Positions 50,425 through 59,475 of a DNA stretch of 64,000 nucleotides are shown here, piece by piece (within the stretch, counting starts at the first letter, position 1; every line of letters starts with the position of its first letter). A program made the translations under genes and the position numbers. The notes beneath the pieces are model-generated. The model was given only the letters and a program-made list of their open reading frames with translations, did no database searches and was not told the origin of the DNA. Where the stretch lies: assembly GCF_008085905.1 (NCBI RefSeq), contig NZ_VSFF01000001.1, positions 496,001 to 560,000 on the forward strand, read 5' to 3'. This DNA is from Actinomadura syzygii (lineage in GTDB: Bacteria > Actinomycetota > Actinomycetes > Streptosporangiales > Streptosporangiaceae).

Positions 50425-53400
50425 ATGGTGGGTGACGGCTGTGTCAGCGGCGGTGGGGCGGCGGGCGGCCTGCTCTATGGGCGGGCTCAAGAAGTCGCCG
50501 CGATCGACCGGGTTCTTGACCGGGTGCGGGCCGGGGCGGGTGGTGGTGTTCTGATCCTGCGCGGGGAGGCGGGGATTGGGAAGACCGCGCTGCTCAACCA
50601 CGCTGAGGCACAGGCGGCCGGATTGCGCGTGCTGCGGGGCGGCGGGGTTGAGGCGGAGGCCGGGGTTCCGTTCGCGGCTCTGCATTTGCTGCTCGGCGGC
50701 GTTCCCGGCGGTGTCGATGAGCTGCCCGCCGCGCAGGCGGCGGCGTTGCGGGCGGCGCTGGGGCTGGCTCGGCCGTGTCCCGAGGATCGGCTGCTCGTCG
50801 GGCTCGCAGTGTTGTCGCTTCTCGCCCGGCCGGACGAGACGCCGCTCGTCTGCCTGATCGACGACGCGCAGTGGCTCGACCGGGAGTCGGCGGACGCGCT
50901 GCTCTTCGCCGCGCGCCGGACGGCGTCGCATCCGATCGTGTTCCTCATCGCGACGCGGGACGACCGGTTGCGCACCGGCCTGCCGGAGCTGCGCCTGGAC
51001 GGTCTCGACGATGACGACGCTCGCCTTCTCCTGAACGACCTCGGCGTCGGCTGTGAGCACAGCACCGACCGCGAGCACAGTGCCAACTACGAACACAGCG
51101 CCAACTACGAACACCGGGCCGACCGCGAACACAGTGACGACCGCGAGCACAGGACCGACTGCAAGCACAGGGCCGACTGCGAACACGGGGCCGACTGCGA
51201 ACACGGGGCCGACTGCGCATACAGGGCCGACTGCGAGCACAGTGACGAGCTCGTCCGGGAGGCGCGTGGGAATCCGCTGGCGCTCGCCGCGTTCGCCGCG
51301 GCCGGGTCGGGACGGCTGGCGCGCGTTCCGGCGGAGTTCGGGCGTGCCGTTCGCGAGCTGGACGAGCCCGTGCGGCTGCTGCTCGCCGCCGTCGCGGCCG
51401 ACGAGACGGGTGAGCCGGGCGTGGTGGTGCGTGCGGCGCGGGGCCTCGGCGTGCCGTTGGACGCGCTGGAGGCGGCGGAGGAGTCGGGGATCGTGTCCGT
51501 CACCCGGACGTCGATCGGCTTCCGGCATCCGCTGGCTCGCGCCGCCGCGTACCAGGGTGTTCCGGTCACGCGGCGGATCGCGGTGCATCGGGCGCTCGCC
51601 GCCGTGCACGCGCGGGCGGGAAACGCGGATCTGCACGTCCGGCACCTGGCCGCCGCCGCGCTCGGCACGGACGAGACCGTCGCCGCCGAGTTGGAGTCGG
51701 CGGCGGACGACATCGGGCACGACGGTGCCGGGCACCACGCTGGCCCGGCCGTCGCGGCGTTCGCGTACGAGCGGGCCGCGCGGCTCGCCGGGGAACCGGG
51801 GGTGCGGGCCCGCCGACTGGCCGCGGCGGCCGAGGCCGAACTCGCCGCCGGGAACCCGGAGAAGGCGCGGACGCTCGCCGACGAGGCCGCCCGGGGCGGC
51901 GACGCGGAGACGAGGGCACGGGCGGAGCTGGTGCGGGCGGGCGTCGAGGCGGAGCACGGCGTCCCGGAGGCGGCCGCTCGGCTGCTGATGGAGAAGACCC
52001 GCGATCACAGCGAGCCGGAGATCAGGGCGCGGTTGCTGGAAGAGGCCGTCCTGCATGCGTGGTCGTGCGGTGATCGGGACACGGCCGTGCGGGCGCGCGA
52101 ACGCCTCACGGAGACCGCCGCCAACACCACCAACATCACCGCCAACACCGCACGCCCCACGAGTGGGCTGGCGGAGGCGTTGGGTGCGCTGCTCGACGAT
52201 GACGTGGCGGAAGCCCGTCGGGTCCTCGCCGGGCTGCCCCAGGACGGGACGGCGGGCGACGAGCGGCTGCGGCTGCTCGCCGCCGAGGTCGCGCTGCTCG
52301 CGGGGGACGACGACGCGGCCGCCGAGGCGTCCGCGCGGCTCGTCGCGCGGTGCCGGGAGCGGGGGACGCCGGGGCCCGTCCCGCGCGGGCTGGCCGTCCA
52401 GGCGTGGGCGCGCCTGTTCGACGGTGCGCACGACGAGGCGCGGGCCCTCGCCCGGGACGCACTGGAGGCCGCCGAGGCGGCGGGACAGGGACAGCAGACG
52501 GCGGGGCAGGAACAGCAGGCGGCGGGACAGGGGCAGCAGGCGGCGGGACAGGGGCAGCAGGCGGCGGGACGGCGGCGGCAGGCGGCGGCGCGGATTGGGC
52601 GAGCGCGGGCCGCCCAGGCGCGGGCCGTTCAGGCGCGGCAGGCGGCGATGGAGGGGGACGAGGTGCGCTGCCACGCGCTGTCCGCCGAGGGAGGCGTCGG
52701 CGATGCGCTGGGGCTGCTCGCGCTCGGCCTGGGCCGTCCCGAGGACGCCCTGGAGCACCTCCGCGACGCCCGTCCGGACACGCCCGGTCCCCCCGGGGTG
52801 CTCGCGCTGGCCGACACCGTGGAGGCGGCGGTCGCGGCGGGACGCCCCACGGCGGGCGCGGACGCGATGGCCCGCCTGGAGGCGTTCGCACGCGACGCGG
52901 GACACCCCTGGGCGGACGGCGTCGCGTCCCGCTGCCGGGCGCTGCTCACCGCCGACCCCGCCGAGGCGGAGCGGCACTTCGACCTGGCGCTCGCCGCCCA
53001 CCGGGAGGGCGGACGCCCGTTCGAGCGGGCCCGCACCGAGCTGCTCTACGGGGAGTGGCTGCGCAGGTCGCGGCGCCGCGCGCAGGCCAGGGCGCGGCTG
53101 AAGGCGGCGCTGGACGTCTTCGAGCGGCTGGGCGCCGTCCCGTGGGCGGAGCGGGCCCGCGGCGAGCTGCGCGCCGCCGGGCAGGGCGTGCGGACGTCCG
53201 GGCCCGACGACGTTCCCGGACGCCTCACCGCGCAGGAGATGCAGGTCGTCCGGCTGGCGATGACCGGCGCGACGAACCGGCAGATCGCGGCGCGGCTGCG
53301 GCTCAGCCACCGGACCGTCGCCTACCACCTCTACAAGGCGTTCCCGAAGCTCGGCGTGGCGTCCCGCGCCGAGCTGCACCGGCACGTCCCGGCCGAAGTC

Positions 53401-53454
53401 CCGGTCGGAGCCGCGTCAGGGGGGAGGGCCGCCGGAGCGGACCGGACCGCCTGA
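50425..53454 (+). CDS. LAL-type LuxR-family ATPase transcriptional regulator, 1009 aa
   Basis: A large ATP-binding LuxR regulator: Walker A G-E-A-G-I-G-K-T (about 48-55), Walker [10 protein letters not shown] (about 144-152), a long helical repeat region, and a C-terminal LuxR helix-turn-helix ([26 protein letters not shown]). Two low-complexity insertions stand out: eleven six-residue units at 211-276 ([18 protein letters not shown] and so on) and five at about 688-717 (G-Q-G-Q-Q-A). It is the first gene of the operon that continues to 61981. The ATG at 50425 is a best guess; a GTG at 50368 is also in frame. Confidence 0.92.
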   Translation: MVGDGCVSGGGAAGGLLYGRAQEVAAIDRVLDRVRAGAGGGVLILRGEAGIGKTALLNHAEAQAAGLRVLRGGGVEAEAGVPFAALHLLLGGVPGGVDELPAAQAAALRAALGLARPCPEDRLLVGLAVLSLLARPDETPLVCLIDDAQWLDRESADALLFAARRTASHPIVFLIATRDDRLRTGLPELRLDGLDDDDARLLLNDLGVGCEHSTDREHSANYEHSANYEHRADREHSDDREHRTDCKHRADCEHGADCEHGADCAYRADCEHSDELVREARGNPLALAAFAAAGSGRLARVPAEFGRAVRELDEPVRLLLAAVAADETGEPGVVVRAARGLGVPLDALEAAEESGIVSVTRTSIGFRHPLARAAAYQGVPVTRRIAVHRALAAVHARAGNADLHVRHLAAAALGTDETVAAELESAADDIGHDGAGHHAGPAVAAFAYERAARLAGEPGVRARRLAAAAEAELAAGNPEKARTLADEAARGGDAETRARAELVRAGVEAEHGVPEAAARLLMEKTRDHSEPEIRARLLEEAVLHAWSCGDRDTAVRARERLTETAANTTNITANTARPTSGLAEALGALLDDDVAEARRVLAGLPQDGTAGDERLRLLAAEVALLAGDDDAAAEASARLVARCRERGTPGPVPRGLAVQAWARLFDGAHDEARALARDALEAAEAAGQGQQTAGQEQQAAGQGQQAAGQGQQAAGRRRQAAARIGRARAAQARAVQARQAAMEGDEVRCHALSAEGGVGDALGLLALGLGRPEDALEHLRDARPDTPGPPGVLALADTVEAAVAAGRPTAGADAMARLEAFARDAGHPWADGVASRCRALLTADPAEAERHFDLALAAHREGGRPFERARTELLYGEWLRRSRRRAQARARLKAALDVFERLGAVPWAERARGELRAAGQGVRTSGPDDVPGRLTAQEMQVVRLAMTGATNRQIAARLRLSHRTVAYHLYKAFPKLGVASRAELHRHVPAEVPVGAASGGRAAGADRTA
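51055..51252 (+). repeat. eleven 18-bp units inside the LAL regulator gene
   Basis: GARCACRGNGCCGACTGC-like units repeat at 18-bp steps and encode [66 protein letters not shown]. The array is rich in His, Cys, Asp and Glu, and lies in the loop just before the conserved E-A-R-G-N-P-L-A-L segment. Confidence 0.95.
52485..52574 (+). repeat. 18-bp array encoding Gln/Gly/Ala repeats in the LAL gene
   Basis: Five units like GCGGCGGGACAGGGGCAGCA encode A-A-G-Q-G-Q-Q repeats; two are identical. It lies in the helical repeat region of the LAL protein. Confidence 0.85.
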
Positions 53455-53525
53455 CGTCCCCGCCACAAAAAAATATTCGCCCGCTTATTTCCCTTGATCG
53501 AGCGGTCCCGTCGTTTAATCATCCG

Positions 53526-55535
53526 ATGGGACGGCGTTGGGGGGCCGGTGAGCGGAGCGTGACGAAGTCGGGACGGGACGAGCCGGCGGGGCCAGGGGGC
53601 CACGCGGGCAGGACTCCCCTGTTCGCGCGCACCATCACCGGGATGTACCTCGTCCTGATGTTGCAGACGCGGGTCGTGAAGCAGGCGGAGACCGGGCCGA
53701 CGCACATGCTGCTGTCCGCGACCCTCGTGATCACGGGGATCTTCGGCGTGCAGTGGCTGCTCGTCCTGTACGGGCCCCGGTCGCAGCAGCCGCGCCGGTG
53801 GGTCATCTGGACGCACCTCTCGGTGCAGACGGCGCTGGCGCTGCTGCCGCTGCTGGTGTTCGGCAACGACTGGTATCCGGTCGCGGGCGGGTTCCTCGCC
53901 GGATCGATGCTGCTTCTGCTGCGGCCACCGCTGTCGTGGTTCATGGTGGGGCTGGTCGCCGCCGCCGAGGGCCTGCTCCGCTACTACCAGGGCTGGACGG
54001 CCCGCGACGTGTCGTTCTGCATGGTGACGACCGTGAACGTCGGCGTCTCGATGTACGCGATCACGCGGCTGTCGGGGTTCGTCCGGGAGCTGCACGCGAC
54101 GCGGGAGCGCTTCGCGGCGGCCGCGGCGGCGCGCGAGCGGCTGGAGGCGGCGGGCAGCCTGCGGGCCGTGCTCGGCGCCGCGCTCGTCAAGATCGAGGAG
54201 GTGAGCCGCCGCGCCCGCGACCGGCTCCAGACCGACGCGGCCGGAGCCCGCTCCGACCTTGACGAGGTGGCGCGCACCGCGCGGCGGGCGGCGACGGACG
54301 TCCGGTCGATCGTCGGGGCGCTGCAGGGGCCGTCCGCGCGGCGGCAGCGTCCGGGACGAGTGACGCAGTCGCGCCTCGCCTGGACGATCCTCATGTTCCT
54401 CACCCTCGGCCTCGCCTGGCAGCAGGTCGTCAACGTGTACGCGGAGACCGGCGGGTCGTGGCCCGCGACCGGCGCGGCCGTCGCGGTCGCGGCGGTGATC
54501 ACCGTGCTCCAGCTCCGGCACTCCTCGACCGTGCTGCGCGGGCACCGGCCGCGCGGCGGGGCGTGGACGCTCCTCGCGCAGGCGCTCCTGGTGTTCGTCC
54601 CGTACGCGGCGTTCGGCAAGGAATGGGCGACGATGGCGTGCCTGGCGTCCGGGTCGGTGCTGCTCGTGTCGCGCGGGCGGCGCGCGTGGATCCTGTTCTC
54701 GCTGACGATCCTCGGGTGGTGCCTGCCCGCCCTGTGGGCCTCCTACGGGACGCTCTCCTACCTCTACACGTGCGCGATCTCCGTGCAGATCGGCGTGGTC
54801 GTGTACGCGCTGTACCGGCTGCCGATGCTCGCCCGCGAGGTCGACGTCGCCCGCGAGCGGCTCGCCCGGATGGCGGCGCTGCACGAGCGGCTCCGCATCT
54901 CCCGCGACGTCCACGATCTGCTGGGCCTCGGGCTGTCGACCATCACGGTGAAGGCGGAGCTGGCGCGGCGGCTGGTGACGGCCGACCCGTCCCGCGCCGC
55001 GAACGAGATCGGCGAGCTGGCGGACCTTGCCGAGCGGTCCCGCGCGGACGCCCGCGCCGTCGCCGAGCAGGATCGGTCGCTCTCCCTGCGGGACGAGGCC
55101 GTCTCCGCGCGGGCCGCGCTCTCCGCCGCGGGTGCGGAGGTCCACGTCCACCTGCCGGACGCGGCCGACCTGCCGCCGTCGTCCCCGGTGGACGGGGTGC
55201 TCGCCGCGGTACTGCGCGAATCCGTCACGAACGTCCTGCGGCACGCGCACCCCGAGCACTGCGGCGTGACGGTCGCCGTCGACGCGGGCGTGGTGCGGCT
55301 CACGGTCCGCAACGACGGCGTCATCCCGCCGTCCTACACCGGCTCCGACCCGGGCACCGGGAAGGGCCTGTCGAACCTCACCGCGCGGACCGGCGCGCTC
55401 GGCGGCTCGCTGTCCGCCGGGACGGACGGCAAGGGCGGTTTCACCCTCGTCGCGGAAGTGCCGTTCAGCGCCGCGGGGAGCACGACGGAAGAGGCCCGTC
55501 ACATGACGGATTCGCCGCTCCCCTTCCGTGCCTAG
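53526..55535 (+). CDS. doubled DesK/NarL-type sensor histidine kinase, 669 aa
   Basis: Two homologous halves. The first (about 1-275) has membrane helices and a dimerisation region, but the phospho-acceptor motif is degenerate (E-A-A-G-S-L-R-A-V-L-G, Arg in place of His) and its ATPase is missing. The second (about 280-669) repeats the membrane part and has an intact HisKA_3 motif, R-D-V-H-D-L-L-G (His463), plus a HATPase domain (E-S-V-T-N-V-L-R-H; G-K-G-L-S-N-L). It starts 71 bp after the LAL gene and ends 10 bp before a tiny gene. No response regulator is in the operon; the DesR-like protein at 48777 is the nearest candidate. Confidence 0.88.
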   Translation: MGRRWGAGERSVTKSGRDEPAGPGGHAGRTPLFARTITGMYLVLMLQTRVVKQAETGPTHMLLSATLVITGIFGVQWLLVLYGPRSQQPRRWVIWTHLSVQTALALLPLLVFGNDWYPVAGGFLAGSMLLLLRPPLSWFMVGLVAAAEGLLRYYQGWTARDVSFCMVTTVNVGVSMYAITRLSGFVRELHATRERFAAAAAARERLEAAGSLRAVLGAALVKIEEVSRRARDRLQTDAAGARSDLDEVARTARRAATDVRSIVGALQGPSARRQRPGRVTQSRLAWTILMFLTLGLAWQQVVNVYAETGGSWPATGAAVAVAAVITVLQLRHSSTVLRGHRPRGGAWTLLAQALLVFVPYAAFGKEWATMACLASGSVLLVSRGRRAWILFSLTILGWCLPALWASYGTLSYLYTCAISVQIGVVVYALYRLPMLAREVDVARERLARMAALHERLRISRDVHDLLGLGLSTITVKAELARRLVTADPSRAANEIGELADLAERSRADARAVAEQDRSLSLRDEAVSARAALSAAGAEVHVHLPDAADLPPSSPVDGVLAAVLRESVTNVLRHAHPEHCGVTVAVDAGVVRLTVRNDGVIPPSYTGSDPGTGKGLSNLTARTGALGGSLSAGTDGKGGFTLVAEVPFSAAGSTTEEARHMTDSPLPFRA

Positions 55536-55545
55536 CGTTCCGGGC

Positions 55546-55671
55546 ATGACGCAGGACTTCGACCTTGACCGCCCCGTGCCCTCCTCCGGACGGTCGACGC
55601 CCTCTCCCGGACGGTCGACGCCCTCCTCCGGACGGTCGACGCCCTCCTCCGGGACGGTCGACCAACCGTGA
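55546..55671 (+). CDS. tiny protein made mostly of a seven-residue repeat, 41 aa
   Basis: A 41-residue frame, M-T-Q-D-F-D-L-D-R-P-V then three to four units of P-S-S-G-R-S-T (21-bp DNA repeats, about 55577-55652). It begins 10 bp after the kinase stop, and its TGA overlaps the ATG of the next gene as TGATG. The coupling supports expression as part of the operon. No function is known, and it may be a coupling or leader peptide. Confidence 0.45.
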   Translation: MTQDFDLDRPVPSSGRSTPSPGRSTPSSGRSTPSSGTVDQP

Positions 55672-55826
55672 TGGGCGACGACCCGATGCCGTGCGACACC
55701 CTGCGTCGCATCCTCAGCGACGCGCGGCGCCGGTCGCCGGAGCGCGTGCCGCGCCACCGCATACCGCAGATGGCCTCCGACTGGGCGTCGGCCCACGCCG
55801 GCGTACACAGGGAGCGTGCCGCATGA
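55671..55826 (+). CDS. small basic protein, 51 aa
   Basis: Starts in a TGATG overlap with the 41-aa gene and ends in an ATGA overlap with the reductase gene. Such double coupling is hard to get by chance. It is basic and helical (T-L-R-R-I-L-S-D-A-R-R-R-S-P-E-R near 9-24) with a Trp/Ala/His segment near the end. No family is recognised; it may be a partner of the reductase or purely a translational coupler. Confidence 0.5.
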   Translation: MGDDPMPCDTLRRILSDARRRSPERVPRHRIPQMASDWASAHAGVHRERAA

Positions 55827-58132
55827 CTGACGGCCTCGCTGGACGAACCGTTCTGCTCACCGGGGTCACGGGGTTCATCGGGCAGGCTCTGCTGGAACGC
55901 GTCCTGTCCGGGCATCCGGACACCCGCGTCGTCGCGGTGCTGCGCGAACGTCCCGGCATGACCGCCGAGCAGCGTTTGGACGAGCTGATCGACAAGCCGG
56001 TGTTCTGGTCCTGGCGGGAGCGGGTCGGGGACGACGCGGCGCGGGCGACCGTCCGCGAGCGGGTGCGGGTCGTCACCGCCGACCTCACCGACTCCGTCCC
56101 CGAACTGCCGGACGACATCGACGTCGTCATCCACGGCGCGTCGATCGTGTCGTTCGACCCGCCGATCGACGACGCGTTCCGCACCAACGTCGTCGGGACG
56201 GTCGACCTGTACGACGCCGTCCGGCGGGCCGGGGAGCGGGGCGGCAAGAAGCCGCACATCGTGCACGTGTCCACCGCGTACGTCGCGGGCTCCAAGAAGG
56301 GGATCGTCGCGGAGACGTCCCTCCAGCACGACATCGACTGGACGACGGAGCTGGAGTGCGCGGTCGAGGCGCGGCGCGCCGTGGAGCGCGACTCGCGGCG
56401 TCCCGAGGTCCTCGGACGGCTGCGCGCCGCCGCGCTGAAGGAGCAGGGCAAGGCGGGCCCGACCGCCGTCGCCGCCGACACCGAGCAGCGCCGCCGCAAG
56501 GAGGTCGACGAGCGCCTCATCGCCTACGGCCGGGAGCGCGCCCGCAGCCTCGGCTGGCCGGACGTCTACACGCTCACCAAGGCGCTCGGCGAGCGCGCGG
56601 CGGAGCAGACGGCGCACGACGTGCCGCTGTCGATCGTCCGCCCGGCGATCGTGGAGAGCAGCCTGCGGCACCCGTACCCGGGCTGGATCGACGGGTTCAA
56701 GATGGCGGACCCGCTGATCCTCGCCTACGGGCAGGGCATGCTCCGGGCGCTCGCCGGGATCCCGGACGGCATCGTCGACATCATCCCCGTCGACCTGGTC
56801 GTGAACGCGCTGCTCGCCGCCGCGGCCACGCCGCCCGAGCCGGGCAGCCCCGCCTACTACCACGTGGGGTCCGGGGCGCGGAACCCGCTGACGCTGCAGC
56901 GGCTCATCGAGCTGGTGCAGGAGTACTTCGACGAGCACCCGCTGCCCGGCACGGACGGCCGCGGCGCGATCCGCCCGCGCGATGTGACGCTGCTCAGCGA
57001 GGGCCGCGCCGACAAGATGCTCGGCACCGCCGAGCGCGCCATGGACTTCGCCGAGAAGGCCCTGCTGATGCTGCCGAGCGGGGACCGCACCCGCGGCTGG
57101 CAGCGCAACCTCTACAAGCAGGGCCGCGAGGTGCGGATGCTGCGCCGCTACCGCGACCTGTACGGCGCGTACGGCGCCGCCGAGGTCGTCTACGCCGACT
57201 CCGCCACCCTCGCGCTCGACGCCTCGCTGCCGGACGACGCGGGCTGCGACTCCGCCGTCATCGACTGGGCGTACTACCTCCGCGACGTGCACTGCGCCGC
57301 GGTCACGGCCGCGTTCCGGGGGGTGCCGCCGCCCGTCCGGGAGCCGAAGCCCATCCTGACGGCGGGACGTCCGGCGCCGCCGCCGATCGTGTTCGAGGAG
57401 CGCGCCGACGTCGCGGCCGTCTTCGACCTGGACGGGACGATCGTCGCGTCCGACGTCGTCGAGGCGCACCTGTGGGCGCGGCTGCTCGACGCCCCGCTGA
57501 AGGCGTGGCCGCAGACGATGCTGCCCGTCCTGCGGAGCGTGCCCCGCTACCTGCGCACCGAGCACCGCGACCGGGGCGAGTTCCTGCGCGAGTTCGTCCA
57601 GCGGTACGAGGGCGCGAACGAGGCGGAGCTGCGCAGGCTCGCGCAGGAGCGGCTGTCGGACGTGCTGCTCCGCCGGGCGTGGCCGCAGGCGATCCGGCGG
57701 ATCCGGCGGCACCGCGCGGCCGGGCACCGGACCGTCCTGCTCACCGGCGCCGTGGACGTGTTCGTCGAGCCGCTCCGCACGCTGTTCGACGACGTCCTCG
57801 CCGCCCGGCTCCGGGTCGTCGACGGACGCTGCACCGGCACCTTCGAGCAGCCGCCGCTGATCGGCGAGGCCCGCGCCGCGTGGGTGCGCGCCTGGGCGCA
57901 GAAGGAGGGCATCGACCTCGCCGGGAGCTGGGCGTACGGTGACCACTACTCCGACCGTCCCGTGCTGGAGCAGGTCGGGCATCCCGTCGCCGTGAACCCG
58001 GACGCCCGCCTGTACCGGCACGCCAAACGGCAACGCTGGTCGATCGCCGACTGGGACGGCGACTCCGGCGCCGTCACGACCCTCCTCGACGCGGCCCTCG
58101 CGGGGGCCTCCCAGAAGGGCGGAGCCCGATGA
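55823..58132 (+). CDS. fatty acyl-CoA reductase fused to a HAD-IB phosphatase, 769 aa
   Basis: The N-terminal part (about 1-480) is a male-sterility/FAR-type extended short-chain reductase: T-G-V-T-G-F-I-G (13-20), H-V-S-T-A-Y, and Y-T-L-T-K (about 249-253, catalytic Tyr and Lys). It reduces fatty acyl-CoA to aldehyde or alcohol with NADPH. The C-terminal part (about 528-769) is a HAD hydrolase with F-D-L-D-G-T (about 534-539), L-T-G-A-V-D (near 639) and G-D-H-Y-S-D (near 706), as in SerB-like phosphatases. The combination suggests that a fatty alcohol or phosphorylated lipid is processed in sequence. It is coupled at both ends. Confidence 0.9.
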   Translation: MTDGLAGRTVLLTGVTGFIGQALLERVLSGHPDTRVVAVLRERPGMTAEQRLDELIDKPVFWSWRERVGDDAARATVRERVRVVTADLTDSVPELPDDIDVVIHGASIVSFDPPIDDAFRTNVVGTVDLYDAVRRAGERGGKKPHIVHVSTAYVAGSKKGIVAETSLQHDIDWTTELECAVEARRAVERDSRRPEVLGRLRAAALKEQGKAGPTAVAADTEQRRRKEVDERLIAYGRERARSLGWPDVYTLTKALGERAAEQTAHDVPLSIVRPAIVESSLRHPYPGWIDGFKMADPLILAYGQGMLRALAGIPDGIVDIIPVDLVVNALLAAAATPPEPGSPAYYHVGSGARNPLTLQRLIELVQEYFDEHPLPGTDGRGAIRPRDVTLLSEGRADKMLGTAERAMDFAEKALLMLPSGDRTRGWQRNLYKQGREVRMLRRYRDLYGAYGAAEVVYADSATLALDASLPDDAGCDSAVIDWAYYLRDVHCAAVTAAFRGVPPPVREPKPILTAGRPAPPPIVFEERADVAAVFDLDGTIVASDVVEAHLWARLLDAPLKAWPQTMLPVLRSVPRYLRTEHRDRGEFLREFVQRYEGANEAELRRLAQERLSDVLLRRAWPQAIRRIRRHRAAGHRTVLLTGAVDVFVEPLRTLFDDVLAARLRVVDGRCTGTFEQPPLIGEARAAWVRAWAQKEGIDLAGSWAYGDHYSDRPVLEQVGHPVAVNPDARLYRHAKRQRWSIADWDGDSGAVTTLLDAALAGASQKGGAR

Positions 58133-59475
58133 TCCTGGCGTTGGAGTATCACCGGTCGCCTGCGCGGTATCTGGCGGCGGCGCGGTTGCCGGGGCGGTTG
58201 CGGTCCGCGGCGGTGCCGTCGCTGGCGCCGCTGCGGCTGACGAACCGGCCCGTGCCGAGCATGCCGGGGCCCGGCTGGGTGCGGCTGCGGACGATCCTGT
58301 CCGGGATCTGCGGGTCGGACCTGGCGATGGCGGCGGGCAAGGTGTCCCCCTACCTGGGGCCGCTGACGTCGATGCCGTTCGTGCCGGGCCACGAGGTCCT
58401 CGCCGAGCTGATGGACGACGTCCGGATGGACGACGGGACCGACCTCCGCGCCGGGACGCGCGTCGTGATCGACCCGGTGCTGCCGTGCCGGGCGCGGGGC
58501 ACGGGCCCCTGCCCGTCCTGCGCGAGCGGGCACGAGAACCGGTGCGACCACGTCAACGCCGGGCGGATCTCCGCCGGACTCCAGACGGGGTTCTGCGCCG
58601 ACACGGGCGGCGGCTGGTCGGAGCGGCTCGTCGCGCACCGCAGCCAGCTGCACCGGGTGCCGGACGCGCTGCCGTCCGAGCGGGCCGTGCTGGCGGAGCC
58701 GCTGGCCTGCGCGGTCCGGTCGGTGCGCCGCATCGACGTGCCGCGCGGCACGTCGATCGTCGTGGTCGGCGCCGGGACGGTCGGGCTGCTGACCGTGCTC
58801 GCGCTGCGCGAGCTGACCCCGGCCGGGCCGATCACCGTGATCGCGAGGCATCCGGGGCAGCGGCGGCGCGCGATCGCGCTCGGCGCGACGGAGACGATCG
58901 CGCCGCAGGCCGCGCTGCGCGGGCTGCGCCGGATCACCGGCGGGTCGCTCGTCCGGCCGGAGCTCGGCCCCGGCTACCTGCTCGGCGGCGCGGACATCGT
59001 CGTCGAGTGCACCGGCGGCGAGGGGCTCGACACGGCGCTGCGGCTCGTCCGCGGCGGCGGGACGGTGCTGCTGTCCGGCATGCCGGGAAAGCCCGCCGAC
59101 CTGACGCCCGCCTGGTTCCGCGAGCTGAACATCGTCGGCTCCTACGCGAGCCGCGGCGCGGACGACTTCGGCGCCGCGCTCGACCTCGCCTCGCACGACG
59201 CCCTCGCGGGCTTCGTCGACAGCGTCTACCCCCTCACCCGCTGGCGGGACGCGCTGTCGCACGCCCTGTCCGCCGGGCGCTCCGGCAGCGTCAAGATCGC
59301 CTTCGACCCGCGGAACGGCGACCGGTACGCGCAGAACGGCGACTCCGCCGAACCCGCTGCCCTCCCCGCCCACACCCGCTCTACCACCACCTCAGCCAGC
59401 ACCACCACCTCAACCAGCGACACCGCCTCGACCGGTGACACCGACCATCTCGACCGCGAAGGAGCCGATGGATGA
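58129..59475 (+). CDS. zinc-dependent alcohol dehydrogenase (MDR family), 448 aa
   Basis: Catalytic zinc ligands G-I-C-G-S-D and P-G-H-E and a four-cysteine structural zinc loop (L-P-C ... G-P-C-P-S-C-A-S-G-H-E-N-R-C) are present; the cofactor site is V-V-V-G-A-G-T-V-G. It may interconvert the alcohol and aldehyde made by the reductase. ATGA overlaps connect it to the reductase before and the LarA-like gene after. The last 40 residues are a Ser/Thr/Asp tail. Four units of six residues (TTTSAS, TTTSTS, DTASTG, DTDHLD) come from 18-bp repeats. Confidence 0.9.
   Translation: MILALEYHRSPARYLAAARLPGRLRSAAVPSLAPLRLTNRPVPSMPGPGWVRLRTILSGICGSDLAMAAGKVSPYLGPLTSMPFVPGHEVLAELMDDVRMDDGTDLRAGTRVVIDPVLPCRARGTGPCPSCASGHENRCDHVNAGRISAGLQTGFCADTGGGWSERLVAHRSQLHRVPDALPSERAVLAEPLACAVRSVRRIDVPRGTSIVVVGAGTVGLLTVLALRELTPAGPITVIARHPGQRRRAIALGATETIAPQAALRGLRRITGGSLVRPELGPGYLLGGADIVVECTGGEGLDTALRLVRGGGTVLLSGMPGKPADLTPAWFRELNIVGSYASRGADDFGAALDLASHDALAGFVDSVYPLTRWRDALSHALSAGRSGSVKIAFDPRNGDRYAQNGDSAEPAALPAHTRSTTTSASTTTSTSDTASTGDTDHLDREGADG
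59383..59454 (+). repeat. four 18-bp units at the end of the alcohol dehydrogenase gene
   Basis: ACCACCACCTCAGCCAGC and ACCACCACCTCAACCAGC are followed by two GACACCG-type units, all at 18-bp steps from 59383. They make the protein's Ser/Thr/Asp tail. The gene ends 21 bp later. Confidence 0.88.

Noticed and set aside
50362..53385. A 1007-codon leftward frame opposite the LAL regulator, and similar long antisense frames at 53331-55808 and 55532-58033
   Set aside because: They are mirror frames of clearly recognisable rightward genes in very GC-rich DNA. Their products are Arg/Pro/Gly/Ala low-complexity sequences without any domain.
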